From Pseudovibrio sp. Alg231-02 (GTDB taxonomy: Bacteria > Pseudomonadota > Alphaproteobacteria > Rhizobiales > Stappiaceae), in contig NZ_FREX01000001.1 of the NCBI RefSeq assembly GCF_900143565.1, forward strand, positions 1,193,068 through 1,257,067: a stretch of DNA of 64,000 bases, read 5' to 3'. Within the stretch, counting starts at the first letter, position 1. Each line of letters opens with the position of its first letter. A model generated the notes under the pieces. That model was not told the DNA's origin, did no database searches, and was given only the letters and a program-made list of their open reading frames with translations. The translations under genes and the position numbers were made by a program. Shown piece by piece: positions 33,548-42,625 of the stretch.

Positions 33548-35767
33548 GTGAGTGATTTTCGCTTGTCCAGCCCTCATGCCCTCAATACTGAGGAAGGTAG
33601 CCATCCAATGCATGAGGTGCTGGACGCCCTGATTGAAAGCATCGCTTATGTCTCCCGCGCCCATGGGAATTTCCTCAGTAAAACAGCGTTGACTGCCGGA
33701 CTTCCGCTGATCAATGGGCGGTTGCAATTCTCTCAGGTTGAAAAAGCCTCCGAGAATTGTGGGTTACAAGCCGAAAAGCAACGGATTGCTCTTAGCAAGA
33801 TCTCCAGCAGCAGCCTTCCGTGCCTGTTGGTGTTTCATGACAGAGCCTTGCGCCTGCTGGTGGGTTATGACGCAGCCACACGGCAGGCCAAACTGCTGGA
33901 CCCCTTAGATCTGGAAAGACCGCAGTATCTCAGCTTGGATATTTTGCAGCGGGCATACTCAGGGTATGCGATCCTATTTTCATCTCTTCATGCACGCGAC
34001 AGCAGTGGGCAGGTTCATCAAGACAACAAGCATTGGTTCTGGTCCGAGTTCACACGGTTCTGGCCTGACTATGGCAATGTTGCGCTCGGGACATTGCTGA
34101 TCAACTGCCTTGCCCTCGCTTCCCCCTTGTTCATCATGAATGTTTACGACCGCATCCTGCCCAACTTCGCTGTGGCGTCGCTATGGGCTCTGACAATTGG
34201 TGTGGCGTTGGCACTGGCGGGAGATAGTTTGCTGAAGGTGGCGCGATCATCCATCCTCAACAGCCTTGGTAAAAAGGCAGATCGGCGGCTGGCTTCCAAG
34301 ATTTTCTCTCATGTGCAGAACATTGATTTTTCTGCCAAGACCAAGAGTGCCGGAGAATACGCTGGGACTGTTCATGACTATGAAAAGCTCCGCGAATTCT
34401 TCAGCTCAACTGCCTTGATCGCCCTGCTGGATTTCTGCTTTGTCGGTCTTTTCATCTGCATCCTGTTTTTCATCGTTGGCCCCATCGCCTGGATTCCACT
34501 GCTTGCTGTGCCCGTGGTTTGCCTGCTTAATCTGGCGGCTCAATTGCCTTTGGAGCGAACCGTTCAAGCCTCAAGCCTTGAAGGGAACAAGCGGCAGAAC
34601 ATTTTGATGGAGACATTGGGTGGGCACGAGACAGTGCGTGCTCTCAATGCAGAGGCCCACATGCAATCCCGCTGGGAGCAGTCTGTTGACCGCAGCAGCG
34701 AGATCCTGTTGCAGAGCCGTCATTGGTCCAATCTGGCAATGGTGGGAACAGGGCATGTGCAAGGTATGGTGTCGGTGCTGATTATTGTCTGGGGTGTTTA
34801 TCAGGTTGAGGCGGGTGCCGTGAACATGGGCGGGCTGATTGCTGCGATGATGCTGTCAGCCCGTGTATTGGCGCCAATCTCTTCTATCGCCAATGCGTTG
34901 GTCCGGTTTCGTCAAGTCCTGCACAGCTATCGCCAGCTTGGAGATTTGCTAAGCCAGCCAACAGAACGCAAGACAGGAAAAGCAACTGCAAACCTGCGGT
35001 GCTGCCGTGGTGAAGTTCAGTTTCAAAATGTCAGCTTCTCTTATCCACTCAGTGAGAAGGCTAGCCTGACCCACTGCAATTTCTCGATTGAGCCTGGGGA
35101 TACGATTGGGCTGGTTGGGTGTGTCGGGTCCGGAAAATCGACCGTAGGCCGGCTGATGAGCGGGCTTCGGTATCCTTCTGAGGGTGCTGTTCTCATTGAT
35201 GGAATTGACACGCGCCAGTTTGATCCAGCAGACCTGCGCCATTTTGTTGGGTATCTGTCTCAGGACAATACGCTGTTTCAGGGCACGTTGAGAGACAACC
35301 TTTGCCTTGGATTGCCACACCTTTCCAACGAGGAGATTGAGGAAGTTTGCCATGTAACGGGGCTGCATAGCCTCGTGAACAAGCATCCAGCTGGTTACAA
35401 TCTGATTGTGGGTGAAAACGGAGCTGCGCTTTCTGGTGGGCAGCGGCAATGTGTGGCGTTGGCTCGTGTTCTTTTGCGCAAGCCGAAGATCCTGTTTCTG
35501 GATGAACCCTCCAGTCAGCTGGATCTTTCCGCGGAGCAGCGTTTGTTGCGTGGCTTGCGGCGCTATAACAACGGTTCTCTGACACTCATTATCAGCACGC
35601 ACCGCCCTTCCCTCCTGAAGCTCACCAATCGGCTGATCGCTCTGGATCAAGGCCGCATCATTGCAGATGGACCGAGCGAGGAAGTGAAGCAATCCATGCA
35701 GCAACCGCGTCTGCATGAAGTGCCACAGCCTGCGCAGGTTCCGATTGAAGAAAGGCTGAGAGCATGA
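33548..35767 (+). CDS. Type I secretion ABC transporter (LapB/LssB/HlyB type)
   Basis: The inner-membrane ATPase-permease of a type I secretion system, 739 residues. A degenerate C39-peptidase-like N-terminal domain (about 20-150) lacks the catalytic Cys and His, so it should bind and not cleave its cargo. Transmembrane helices span about 180-460. The ATPase domain has Walker A GCVGSGKST near 524, signature LSGGQRQ near 628 and Walker B ILFLDEPS near 648. The start is a GTG with AAGGGA upstream. Its stop overlaps the start of the membrane fusion gene. Cargo would usually be a large RTX or adhesin protein. Confidence 0.9.
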   Translation: MSDFRLSSPHALNTEEGSHPMHEVLDALIESIAYVSRAHGNFLSKTALTAGLPLINGRLQFSQVEKASENCGLQAEKQRIALSKISSSSLPCLLVFHDRALRLLVGYDAATRQAKLLDPLDLERPQYLSLDILQRAYSGYAILFSSLHARDSSGQVHQDNKHWFWSEFTRFWPDYGNVALGTLLINCLALASPLFIMNVYDRILPNFAVASLWALTIGVALALAGDSLLKVARSSILNSLGKKADRRLASKIFSHVQNIDFSAKTKSAGEYAGTVHDYEKLREFFSSTALIALLDFCFVGLFICILFFIVGPIAWIPLLAVPVVCLLNLAAQLPLERTVQASSLEGNKRQNILMETLGGHETVRALNAEAHMQSRWEQSVDRSSEILLQSRHWSNLAMVGTGHVQGMVSVLIIVWGVYQVEAGAVNMGGLIAAMMLSARVLAPISSIANALVRFRQVLHSYRQLGDLLSQPTERKTGKATANLRCCRGEVQFQNVSFSYPLSEKASLTHCNFSIEPGDTIGLVGCVGSGKSTVGRLMSGLRYPSEGAVLIDGIDTRQFDPADLRHFVGYLSQDNTLFQGTLRDNLCLGLPHLSNEEIEEVCHVTGLHSLVNKHPAGYNLIVGENGAALSGGQRQCVALARVLLRKPKILFLDEPSSQLDLSAEQRLLRGLRRYNNGSLTLIISTHRPSLLKLTNRLIALDQGRIIADGPSEEVKQSMQQPRLHEVPQPAQVPIEERLRA

Positions 35768-37074
35768 AGGGCTGGTCGCTTCCCGTTACACCGCTGCATT
35801 TGCCAGAGTTTCACAGCCCAAAGCAGTCCAGAATCCTGATCTTCACATGTGCCGCAATTATGCTGCTGTTGTTCGTCTGGTCTGCATTTGCGCATGTGGA
35901 AGAGGTCACACGAGGCAATGGACGCATCATCCCTTCTCGTCAGATGCAGATTGTGCAAGCTCCAGAACGCGGGATTGTCTCTGAGGTGTTGTTTTATGAG
36001 GGTGAGATCGTTGAGCAAGGGGCGGTTCTGGTGAAACTGGATAATACCGGCTTTGCCTCTCAGTTGGGGGAGTTGTTGCAGAAGAAGTATGCGTTGCAGG
36101 CTCGTCTTGCACGGTTGACCGCTGAGGCCCGTCAGGCAAATCTGGCGCTTGATCTTTCAAACACGCCTGCCGACATTGCCGCGTTCTTGCAGCGAGAGCT
36201 GGCGGTTTATAAAGCTCGCAAAGAGCAGCTTGCTGCGGAAGTTGCGGTGCTTCGCAGTCAGTTCAGCCAGAAAGAACAGGATCTGAAGCAGCTTGAAGCT
36301 GAAGCACAGATGCTGAGCGCCAATCTTACCATCATTGCGCGAGAACTGGAGATCAACCAGCAGCTCTATAAACGTGGTGTCCTGCCAGAGATCGAGTTTT
36401 TGCGGCTCAAGCGACAGTACACAACTCTGGAGGGGGAGCGGCAGATGCTGGAGGCTTCTCTTGCAAGCGCTCGCTCTGCCAAGGAAGAGGTTCTACAAAA
36501 GGTAGCTTCCGCGCAGACGACGTTTGCCTCTCAGTCACAGTCAGATCTGGTGGCGACCAAAGCAGAACTTGCTGTGATTGAGGAGCGGCTGCGTGGGGCG
36601 GAGGATCGGGTGCATCGCAGTGCGTTGGTGGCACCCGTTCGCGGGGTGATCAACAAACTTAATGTCAGCACCATTGGGGCGGTGGTTCAGACTGGTGAGC
36701 CACTGATAGAGATTGTTCCGCTGGAAGATACTTTGCTGATTGCTGCAAAAATCCAGCCGCAACATGTGGCCTTCCTACATCCGGGTCAGGATGTGAGCGT
36801 GAAAATCACGGCCTATGATTATTCTATCTATGGTGGATTGGACGGGGTGTTGGAGCGGATCAGTCCGGACACGTCAGAGGACGAGCGGGGACAGGCGTTT
36901 TTCAAGGTGATTGTGCGGACCAAGCAAAACCATCTGGGATCAGAGCAAAACCCGTTGCCCATCACGCCGGGCATGACGGCGAGCATTGATATTCTGACCG
37001 GTGAGAAAAGCGTGCTGAGTTATCTTGCCAAACCACTGCTCAAGGTGAAAGCGGAGGCATTTCGCGAGCGGTGA
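35764..37074 (+). CDS. Type I secretion membrane fusion protein (HlyD family)
   Basis: The periplasmic adaptor linking the ABC exporter to an outer-membrane channel, 436 residues. One transmembrane helix (about 20-45) is followed by a lipoyl-like half-motif (GNGRIIPSRQMQIVQAPERG), long coiled coils (about 100-280), the second half-motif (RSALVAPVRGVINKLNV) and a beta-barrel with the HlyD C-terminal signature (GMTASIDILTGEKSVLSYL). It overlaps the ABC gene by four bases. No TolC-like gene is adjacent, so an outer-membrane partner must be encoded elsewhere. Confidence 0.92.
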   Translation: MKGWSLPVTPLHLPEFHSPKQSRILIFTCAAIMLLLFVWSAFAHVEEVTRGNGRIIPSRQMQIVQAPERGIVSEVLFYEGEIVEQGAVLVKLDNTGFASQLGELLQKKYALQARLARLTAEARQANLALDLSNTPADIAAFLQRELAVYKARKEQLAAEVAVLRSQFSQKEQDLKQLEAEAQMLSANLTIIARELEINQQLYKRGVLPEIEFLRLKRQYTTLEGERQMLEASLASARSAKEEVLQKVASAQTTFASQSQSDLVATKAELAVIEERLRGAEDRVHRSALVAPVRGVINKLNVSTIGAVVQTGEPLIEIVPLEDTLLIAAKIQPQHVAFLHPGQDVSVKITAYDYSIYGGLDGVLERISPDTSEDERGQAFFKVIVRTKQNHLGSEQNPLPITPGMTASIDILTGEKSVLSYLAKPLLKVKAEAFRER

Positions 37075-37083
37075 GACAGCAAC

Positions 37084-37118
37084 TCCTCTCGCAGCAAACT
37101 AGAGCATAGGCGAGAGGA
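37084..37118. terminator. Hairpin between convergent hlyD-type gene and nagA
   Basis: TCCTCTCGC (37084-37092) pairs with GCGAGAGGA (37110-37118), a 9-bp stem reaching into the last codons of nagA. Neither side has a T run, so termination is uncertain, but it is placed between two converging operons. Confidence 0.45.
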
Positions 37119-38244
37119 ATGAGAAGGATTTATAGTCCGGTGCGAGCAACAGCATATCGGCCAAGTCAGTGTTTTGCAGAGAGGCCACGGACTGTTGCAG
37201 CCCCATCAGGACAGCCGGATTGGACAGGCTCATGCGCAGCACTTCTTCTGCCGGGAACTGAAGCTCCGTTACCATGCGCGCAACAGACTCCAGCATGGTG
37301 ACATGTGCCCCCGCCAAAGATCCGGCTTTGTTGATGAGCTTGCCGTCTTCCAGATAGACCTGATGACCGTAAAGGTTGAAGTTTTCCGGTCCGCCGACAG
37401 TTGGCATAGCATCACTGATGATGATCATATGATCTTTGACAGGCCGTGCACGTATGGCAAGGCGGAGCATATCATCGGCGACGTGGTGCCCGTCTACGAT
37501 CAGCGAGCAATAGGCGGTGCTGTTGATGCCCGTTCCAACTGCACCGGGCTCGCGGTTGACCATCTGGGACATGCCGTTGAACAGGTGTGTGAAGAGGTTT
37601 GCGCCCTCTTCCAGAATAGGTTTGATCTGCGCTGCGCCTGCATCAGTATGGCCGATAGAGACAACTGCGCCCATCTCAACCAGTCTTGCAACATCACCTT
37701 TGGCAACGCCTTCTGGTGCGACCGTCATGAGGACCGGGATGTCCCGATCTCGCAGGTCGCGGACCAGCTGCAAACTGCGCTCGTTGAGTGGGCGAACCCA
37801 GCTGGCTTCGTGGGTGCCTTTGCGTTCTACACTGATGTGCGGGCCTTCGATGTGGATGCCTTTGATGCCATAGGTGCCGTAAGCATCTTTCATGGCCTCA
37901 ACGGCGTCCTCCAGCACATTTGGCGCATCGGTGATGACTGTTGGCAGTAAGGCTGTAGTGCCGAACTGGCGGTGCGCCGCTGCAATAGCAGCCAGACCTT
38001 CTGGTGATGGAGAGGTGTTGTAGAGAACCCCGCCGCCGCCGTTGATCTGGATATCAAAGAAGCCCGGCGTGATGAGGCCAGAGAGTTTTTTCACGGTCGC
38101 ATCAGCGGGCAACTGGTCTGCTGGAGACAGGCCTGCACATTTGCCATTCACGAGATGAATGGCGGTATCGGTTAGCAGGTTCTGGCCGTCAAACAGCTGA
38201 TCTGGACACAGCCAGATGTCTTGGTTGCCCGGTGCGGTGCTCAT
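37099..38244 (-). CDS. nagA: N-acetylglucosamine-6-phosphate deacetylase
   Basis: Removes the acetyl group from GlcNAc-6-phosphate (some family members also accept GalNAc-6-phosphate). The 381 residues show NagA features: PGFFDIQINGGGGVLYN at the start of the barrel, GIHIEGPHIS with the metal-binding Glu, VSIGHTDAGAA and THLFNGMSQM with metal-binding His residues, and ISDAMPTVGG with the catalytic Asp. Its ATG overlaps the stop of the GatZ-like gene by four bases. It is the last gene of the amino-sugar operon. Confidence 0.93.
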   Translation of the reverse strand: MSTAPGNQDIWLCPDQLFDGQNLLTDTAIHLVNGKCAGLSPADQLPADATVKKLSGLITPGFFDIQINGGGGVLYNTSPSPEGLAAIAAAHRQFGTTALLPTVITDAPNVLEDAVEAMKDAYGTYGIKGIHIEGPHISVERKGTHEASWVRPLNERSLQLVRDLRDRDIPVLMTVAPEGVAKGDVARLVEMGAVVSIGHTDAGAAQIKPILEEGANLFTHLFNGMSQMVNREPGAVGTGINSTAYCSLIVDGHHVADDMLRLAIRARPVKDHMIIISDAMPTVGGPENFNLYGHQVYLEDGKLINKAGSLAGAHVTMLESVARMVTELQFPAEEVLRMSLSNPAVLMGLQQSVASLQNTDLADMLLLAPDYKSFSFLSPML

Positions 38245-39554
38245 AGAGCCTCCTCAAGCTGAGGTGCCTCAACTCTCTCAAAGAAATATGGGTCCAATGC
38301 CTGCTGGATTTCAGCAAGCACCAGCGCCTTCTCTATGCCAAAACCATGGCGCTGCAAAGCCCGTGCACGTTCAACAGTGCGAGATGCAAACAGTTGAAGC
38401 TGCAGTACCTTTGGAATCTCATGGGTTTGGAGGGCAGCAAAGAGTGCCTTTAGGGCATCCTGTACCTTTTCTCGCGGCCAGTAATACCGGATGCGATCTG
38501 CATAACTGAAGTGGCGCAGCAGGCGCAGTTCCTGATCCGATCCCTGATAGTGGGAGCGCCAGTACTTGGGCTCAGACAGCATTTCTGCTTCCAGAATCTT
38601 CGAGATTTTTGGCGCGGTGCGCTTGTCTTCTTCCAGCCAGTCCAGCAACTGATCGAGCGCGTAGATGGCCTGCCTGTAGGCGAAGGTGAGCGCAGGGCCG
38701 ACTTTCAGGATCGCAAAACCCATGTTGGCGAGGCGTTGGAACGCATTGTCCAGCTGGTAGTCGGTGCTGTGCGCTTCGAACACAACGGTCTGGAATGGGT
38801 CAAGCGCTGCTCGCAGAGCTTTGCCGTCATCAGCGGGTAGATGATCGATGTGGAAGGGTGAGAACTCGACACCCGGCTGCACGACAAGGCCGCAGATACG
38901 GCCTTTTGCATCCTGCAGGCCCAGCTCATCGAACTTCTCAAAATGCATTTGCAAGGTACGGGAGGCACGCGCGGGTGGGGTTGGCTCAATGCTATGAGCC
39001 TCGCCTTCTTCACGCGCGCCCCCGGGAGGAGGAACTTCCGTACCGACGATGTAACTGAGGCGGCTTGGGTCTGGTGCATATTCTTCACAAACAGCAGCCA
39101 ATTGCGCAGCACGGCTGGCGCTGAGTTCATCACCGACCTGAGCCTCTTCGCCTGCGCACCCTTCGGAGCAGTCCAGATGGATTTTGGTGAAGCCAGCTTG
39201 CACGTAGGCTTTCATCAGCTCTTTGGCTTTTGCCATGGCCTGATCAGCTGGCATGGAGCGCCATGCTTGCGGGCCGAGATGGTCGCCGCCGAGGATGAGC
39301 GCGTCCTCCGGCAATCCGGCAGTGGCGCAAATGCCTTTGACATAGCTGACGAAATCGGCTGGCTTCATCCCTGTGTAACCACCATCCTGATTGACCTGGT
39401 TGCTGGTCGCTTCCAGCAGCAGGGTCGTGCCTTTTTCTGCTGCGAGCAGAGCGGAAGCAAGGATGACATCCGGCTGCGCGGAGCAGATGGAGGGAAGCGC
39501 GGCTCTGGCGCCTGCACGGTTGGCAGTGATCACCTCAAGCAAAGGGTTGCTCAT
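38241..39554 (-). CDS. D-tagatose-bisphosphate aldolase non-catalytic subunit family (GatZ/KbaZ/AgaZ-like)
   Basis: A 437-residue protein of the GatZ/KbaZ family. The N-terminal part begins with the family pattern NRAGARAALPSICSAQPDVI, with LILGGDHLGPQAW and KIHLDCSEG further on. In E. coli these proteins support the class II tagatose-1,6-bisphosphate aldolases GatY/KbaY, and AgaZ was long proposed as a tagatose-6-phosphate kinase. No GatY/KbaY gene is in this operon, so a stand-alone role is suggested. It is coupled by four-base overlaps both to the ROK kinase upstream and to nagA downstream. Its presence with an AgaS homologue hints at a galactosamine branch. Confidence 0.85.
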   Translation of the reverse strand: MSNPLLEVITANRAGARAALPSICSAQPDVILASALLAAEKGTTLLLEATSNQVNQDGGYTGMKPADFVSYVKGICATAGLPEDALILGGDHLGPQAWRSMPADQAMAKAKELMKAYVQAGFTKIHLDCSEGCAGEEAQVGDELSASRAAQLAAVCEEYAPDPSRLSYIVGTEVPPPGGAREEGEAHSIEPTPPARASRTLQMHFEKFDELGLQDAKGRICGLVVQPGVEFSPFHIDHLPADDGKALRAALDPFQTVVFEAHSTDYQLDNAFQRLANMGFAILKVGPALTFAYRQAIYALDQLLDWLEEDKRTAPKISKILEAEMLSEPKYWRSHYQGSDQELRLLRHFSYADRIRYYWPREKVQDALKALFAALQTHEIPKVLQLQLFASRTVERARALQRHGFGIEKALVLAEIQQALDPYFFERVEAPQLEEAL

Positions 39555-40486
39555 GACGGCTCCTCCAGTATTTGATAGTTTTGGACAGCTGCAAGCGCTG
39601 CTCCGCGTGTGCCGCTGCTGTCACCGTATTCTGCAACGCGGATCTCGGGCGGCTCGGTCTGGTCCAGCAAATGGCCGGGCAGAGCTTGCGCAATGAGGCG
39701 GTCGATGTTCGGGATCTTGGAAAGGCCACCGCCGAGCACAATGCAGTCCGGGTCCACCGTGCATTGAAGCGCCGCAACCAGTTCCGCCGCGATACGGGCC
39801 CACATACGCATGACTTCCTGCATCTGCGGATCACCAGCAGCGGCTGCCGTGGTGATGGTCTTCGCATCGGCGTCTTTGCCGGTGACATGTTTGGCGAGGC
39901 GGCGCATTCCGGGGCCAGCCAGATAGGTCTCAAAGCAGCCGGTGCGACTACAACCACATTGGATACCGTCGAGCCCGAGTTCCTTCATGGTCATGTAGGG
40001 AATGCCGAGGTGACCGTATTCTCCAGCAGCCCCATTCAGGCCCGAGATCAACGTACCGTTGGAACAGTAACCGCCACCAACACCTGTGCCGATGATCAGG
40101 CCGAAGACGCTGGCATAGCTGCGGCCTGCGCCCAACATGGCTTCAGAAAGCGCGAAGCAGTTACAGTCGTTTTCAAACGCGACGGCTCTGCCCAACTTGT
40201 CGATCAGGTCCTGATGGACGGTGCGGCCTGAGGCCAGCAGGTTGGCGGTGAGGAACTTGCCGGTTCGTTTGGAATGGAAGCCGGGAATACCGACACCAAC
40301 CGGCAAGCCTTTTGAGCCTGCGGTTTCTTCCAGCCACACGACCATCTCGCAGAGAGCGTCAACCAGATTTTCGTAGGAATCTTGAGGGGTTGGTATGCGT
40401 TTGGTTTCAACCACCGCCCAATCACTATCAAAGGCGGTTGCCTCGATTTTGGTGCCGCCCAGATCAATGCCGCCAGCTCGAACCAT
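39551..40486 (-). CDS. ROK-family sugar kinase (amino-sugar kinase)
   Basis: A 311-residue ROK kinase, probably phosphorylating N-acetylglucosamine or a related amino sugar at O6. The phosphate-binding loop is GGIDLGGTKIEATAFD, the catalytic Asp lies in FENDCNCFA, and the ROK zinc motif appears as CGCSRTGCFETY with three Cys. ATG 40486 is chosen as start because it lies one base after the preceding stop, has GGAAGAGG upstream and begins right before the kinase loop. With an ABC importer and no PTS, a cytoplasmic kinase is needed, which fits. Confidence 0.9.
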   Translation of the reverse strand: MVRAGGIDLGGTKIEATAFDSDWAVVETKRIPTPQDSYENLVDALCEMVVWLEETAGSKGLPVGVGIPGFHSKRTGKFLTANLLASGRTVHQDLIDKLGRAVAFENDCNCFALSEAMLGAGRSYASVFGLIIGTGVGGGYCSNGTLISGLNGAAGEYGHLGIPYMTMKELGLDGIQCGCSRTGCFETYLAGPGMRRLAKHVTGKDADAKTITTAAAAGDPQMQEVMRMWARIAAELVAALQCTVDPDCIVLGGGLSKIPNIDRLIAQALPGHLLDQTEPPEIRVAEYGDSSGTRGAALAAVQNYQILEEPS

Positions 40487-40487
40487 A

Positions 40488-41594
40488 TCAGGCCTCTTCC
40501 AGTGCATATAGCTTGACGCCCGAGACAACGCGGGTCAGCGTGCCCTGCCCTTCAAACGGATTGTCGACGTTGAAACCAAGCTTGTCAGACCAAGCCACCC
40601 CCAGCCACTGCGCAATGAGTACATGGAGCACGGACATCCAGCCATCCTCCAGTTTGCATGGAATGTGTACATCTGCCTTTGCAGAATTACCAATGGTGGT
40701 AACTGTTTGCTCGCCGAACTGTGCCTTCACTTCTTCTGCCAAGTCCTCGTCGTAACGGCGGGAATGCAAGTTATTGGAGAGGAACACAAAGACCTTGGTC
40801 TGGTCATCGACAAAGGACTTTGGTCCATGCCGGAAACCGAGGGAGCTGTCCCAAATAGACGGGATTTTTCCTGCGGCTAGTTCCATCACTTTGAGCGCAC
40901 TTTCGCGGGCAACAAAGGCAAGCGGACCGGAGCCTACGAAGACGGCGCGCTGTGGGATGGTGAGTTTGCCTGCCAGCTGATCCGCTTGCGCCAAAACAAT
41001 TTCAGCTGCGTGGCTGATCTCGTTCATATTGGCCGCGAATTCTTCTGGCGTCTCCTGCCCAAACACTGCCATAGCTGTCAGGATCATGGTGGTGAAACTG
41101 GAGGTCATAGCAAAGCCGCTGTCGTGGCATTCGTCTGGCAGAACGATCACGCGCTGACTGGCCTTTGAGGCAGGTTGGCGGGTTGCCAGTGCACTGTCCT
41201 TGTTGCAGGTGATGTTCAGCCGTGGTGCTTCGGGGAAGATCGCGTCCAGCAAGTCCAGCGTGCCAATGGACTCGGTGGAGTTGCCGGAGCGCCCAAAAGA
41301 GACAACCAGCGGAATGACACCGTTGCGTTTAAACACGTGCGGGGCGCTGACGAGATCTGTTGAAGGAACGGAGCGCATTGGCAACACAGAGGTTGCGTCC
41401 AGCGCTCTGCACAGAAGGTCGCCAATATAGGCGGATGTGCCTGCCCCGCAGAACCAGACTTCCGTGGCTCCGGAGTTGGCAACCCATTCGCTCAGATCAC
41501 TCAGACGCGCAGCGAATTCCTGTCCCCAACTTGCCCAGATTTGCGGTTGCGCCTGAATTTCGCGCGTAGTTGCCCATTTGGTCAGATCGACCAT
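40488..41594 (-). CDS. SIS-domain sugar isomerase/deaminase, AgaS-like
   Basis: A 368-residue protein with two SIS domains. WFCGAGTSAYIGDLL and VVSFGRSGNSTESIG mark the first, and VFVGSGPLAFVARESALKVM the second, all typical of AgaS. AgaS proteins convert galactosamine-6-phosphate to tagatose-6-phosphate with release of ammonia. It lies between a second SIS protein and the ROK kinase in the same operon. Whether it acts on GalN-6-P or another amino-sugar phosphate cannot be decided from sequence alone. Confidence 0.87.
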   Translation of the reverse strand: MVDLTKWATTREIQAQPQIWASWGQEFAARLSDLSEWVANSGATEVWFCGAGTSAYIGDLLCRALDATSVLPMRSVPSTDLVSAPHVFKRNGVIPLVVSFGRSGNSTESIGTLDLLDAIFPEAPRLNITCNKDSALATRQPASKASQRVIVLPDECHDSGFAMTSSFTTMILTAMAVFGQETPEEFAANMNEISHAAEIVLAQADQLAGKLTIPQRAVFVGSGPLAFVARESALKVMELAAGKIPSIWDSSLGFRHGPKSFVDDQTKVFVFLSNNLHSRRYDEDLAEEVKAQFGEQTVTTIGNSAKADVHIPCKLEDGWMSVLHVLIAQWLGVAWSDKLGFNVDNPFEGQGTLTRVVSGVKLYALEEA

Positions 41595-41614
41595 CGCAGC
41601 ATTCCTTCATAAAA

Positions 41615-42625
41615 TCAAATAGTTACAGTTACCTTAGAAAGTGTTTCCGGTTGGTCTGGATCTAGACCCAACTGGAGAGCAGTTTCCAAAATCACCGGGT
41701 ACAATGCACGCAGCAGCATGGCCGAGCTTGCTGCGGGAGTAAGGCCCTGCGCACCAACGGTTTCTGGTGTCAGGCGGAAAACATTTGCGCCGACAGAGCG
41801 GAACCGCTCCTCCGCCAGGCTCAGGCTCTGGTTGCTGACCTCTTCCCCCGTATCCAGGATGAGGACACAGAGCGGTTTTGTGGCCAGTTGCAGCGGGCCG
41901 TGCAGCACTTCAGCAGCGGAATACGCTTCTGCATGAATGGCTGTTGTTTCCTTCAGTTTCAGCGCAACTTCCTGCGCTGCACCAAAGCCACACCCGCGTC
42001 CGATCACATACACATGCGGCGTGGACTTCACGGCTTCAATGATCTCGTCAGCCTGCTCAAGTTTCGCCTCAGCGCTGGCCAGCATGGCTTTTGCTGCTGC
42101 TTCACAGGCTTTGGCGTAGTCTGGTTTGAGGACTGCCAGAAGAGCCATTCCGGCGGCAATGGTGCAGATAACTGTTTTGGTGGCCGGAACGGCTTGCTCC
42201 AGCCCTGCTTTGATATCAACGCAGGCGTCCGTCTCAGTTGCTAACGGAGAACCCGGTGTGTTGGTGATGGCGAGCGTTTTACCGCCGCCATTTTTAAACC
42301 CGATTGCAGCACTGACCAGATCCTTGCTTCCTCCGGATTGGGAGAAAATAAGGGCGCCAGCATTGCCCAACTGCAATCCATTCCCCAGACTGAACACAGA
42401 GGGCGGCAGTGTTGTTACCGGCTTTTGCAGTTCGGCCATCAGTTCATAGGAGATCAAGTTGGCGGCTGCATCTGAGCTTCCACGCGCAATGGTGTAGAAC
42501 GTGTCGAGCTTGTCCAGCGCTGCTGCTTTGACACTCTCAGTGAGGTCCTGACGGACCCCTTCTGCGAATGCCGGAATTGCCTGATCTATCTCAGCGCGCA
42601 TGTACGCGCCGGGGAGTTTGGTCAC
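41615..42625 (-). CDS. SIS-domain glucosamine-6-phosphate deaminase, NagB-II type
   Basis: A protein of about 336 residues with the two SIS domains of the GlmS isomerase half: YTIARGSSDAAANLISYE and IFSQSGGSKDLVSA, then VYVIGRGCGFGAAQEVALKL and the AEVLHGPLQL loop. Without the GlmS glutaminase domain, this is the NagB-II architecture, which deaminates GlcN-6-P to fructose-6-P in alphaproteobacteria and Shewanella. GTG 42625 is preferred as start, overlapping the upstream stop as GTGA; ATG 42601 is the alternative. Confidence 0.86.
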   Translation of the reverse strand: MTKLPGAYMRAEIDQAIPAFAEGVRQDLTESVKAAALDKLDTFYTIARGSSDAAANLISYELMAELQKPVTTLPPSVFSLGNGLQLGNAGALIFSQSGGSKDLVSAAIGFKNGGGKTLAITNTPGSPLATETDACVDIKAGLEQAVPATKTVICTIAAGMALLAVLKPDYAKACEAAAKAMLASAEAKLEQADEIIEAVKSTPHVYVIGRGCGFGAAQEVALKLKETTAIHAEAYSAAEVLHGPLQLATKPLCVLILDTGEEVSNQSLSLAEERFRSVGANVFRLTPETVGAQGLTPAASSAMLLRALYPVILETALQLGLDPDQPETLSKVTVTI

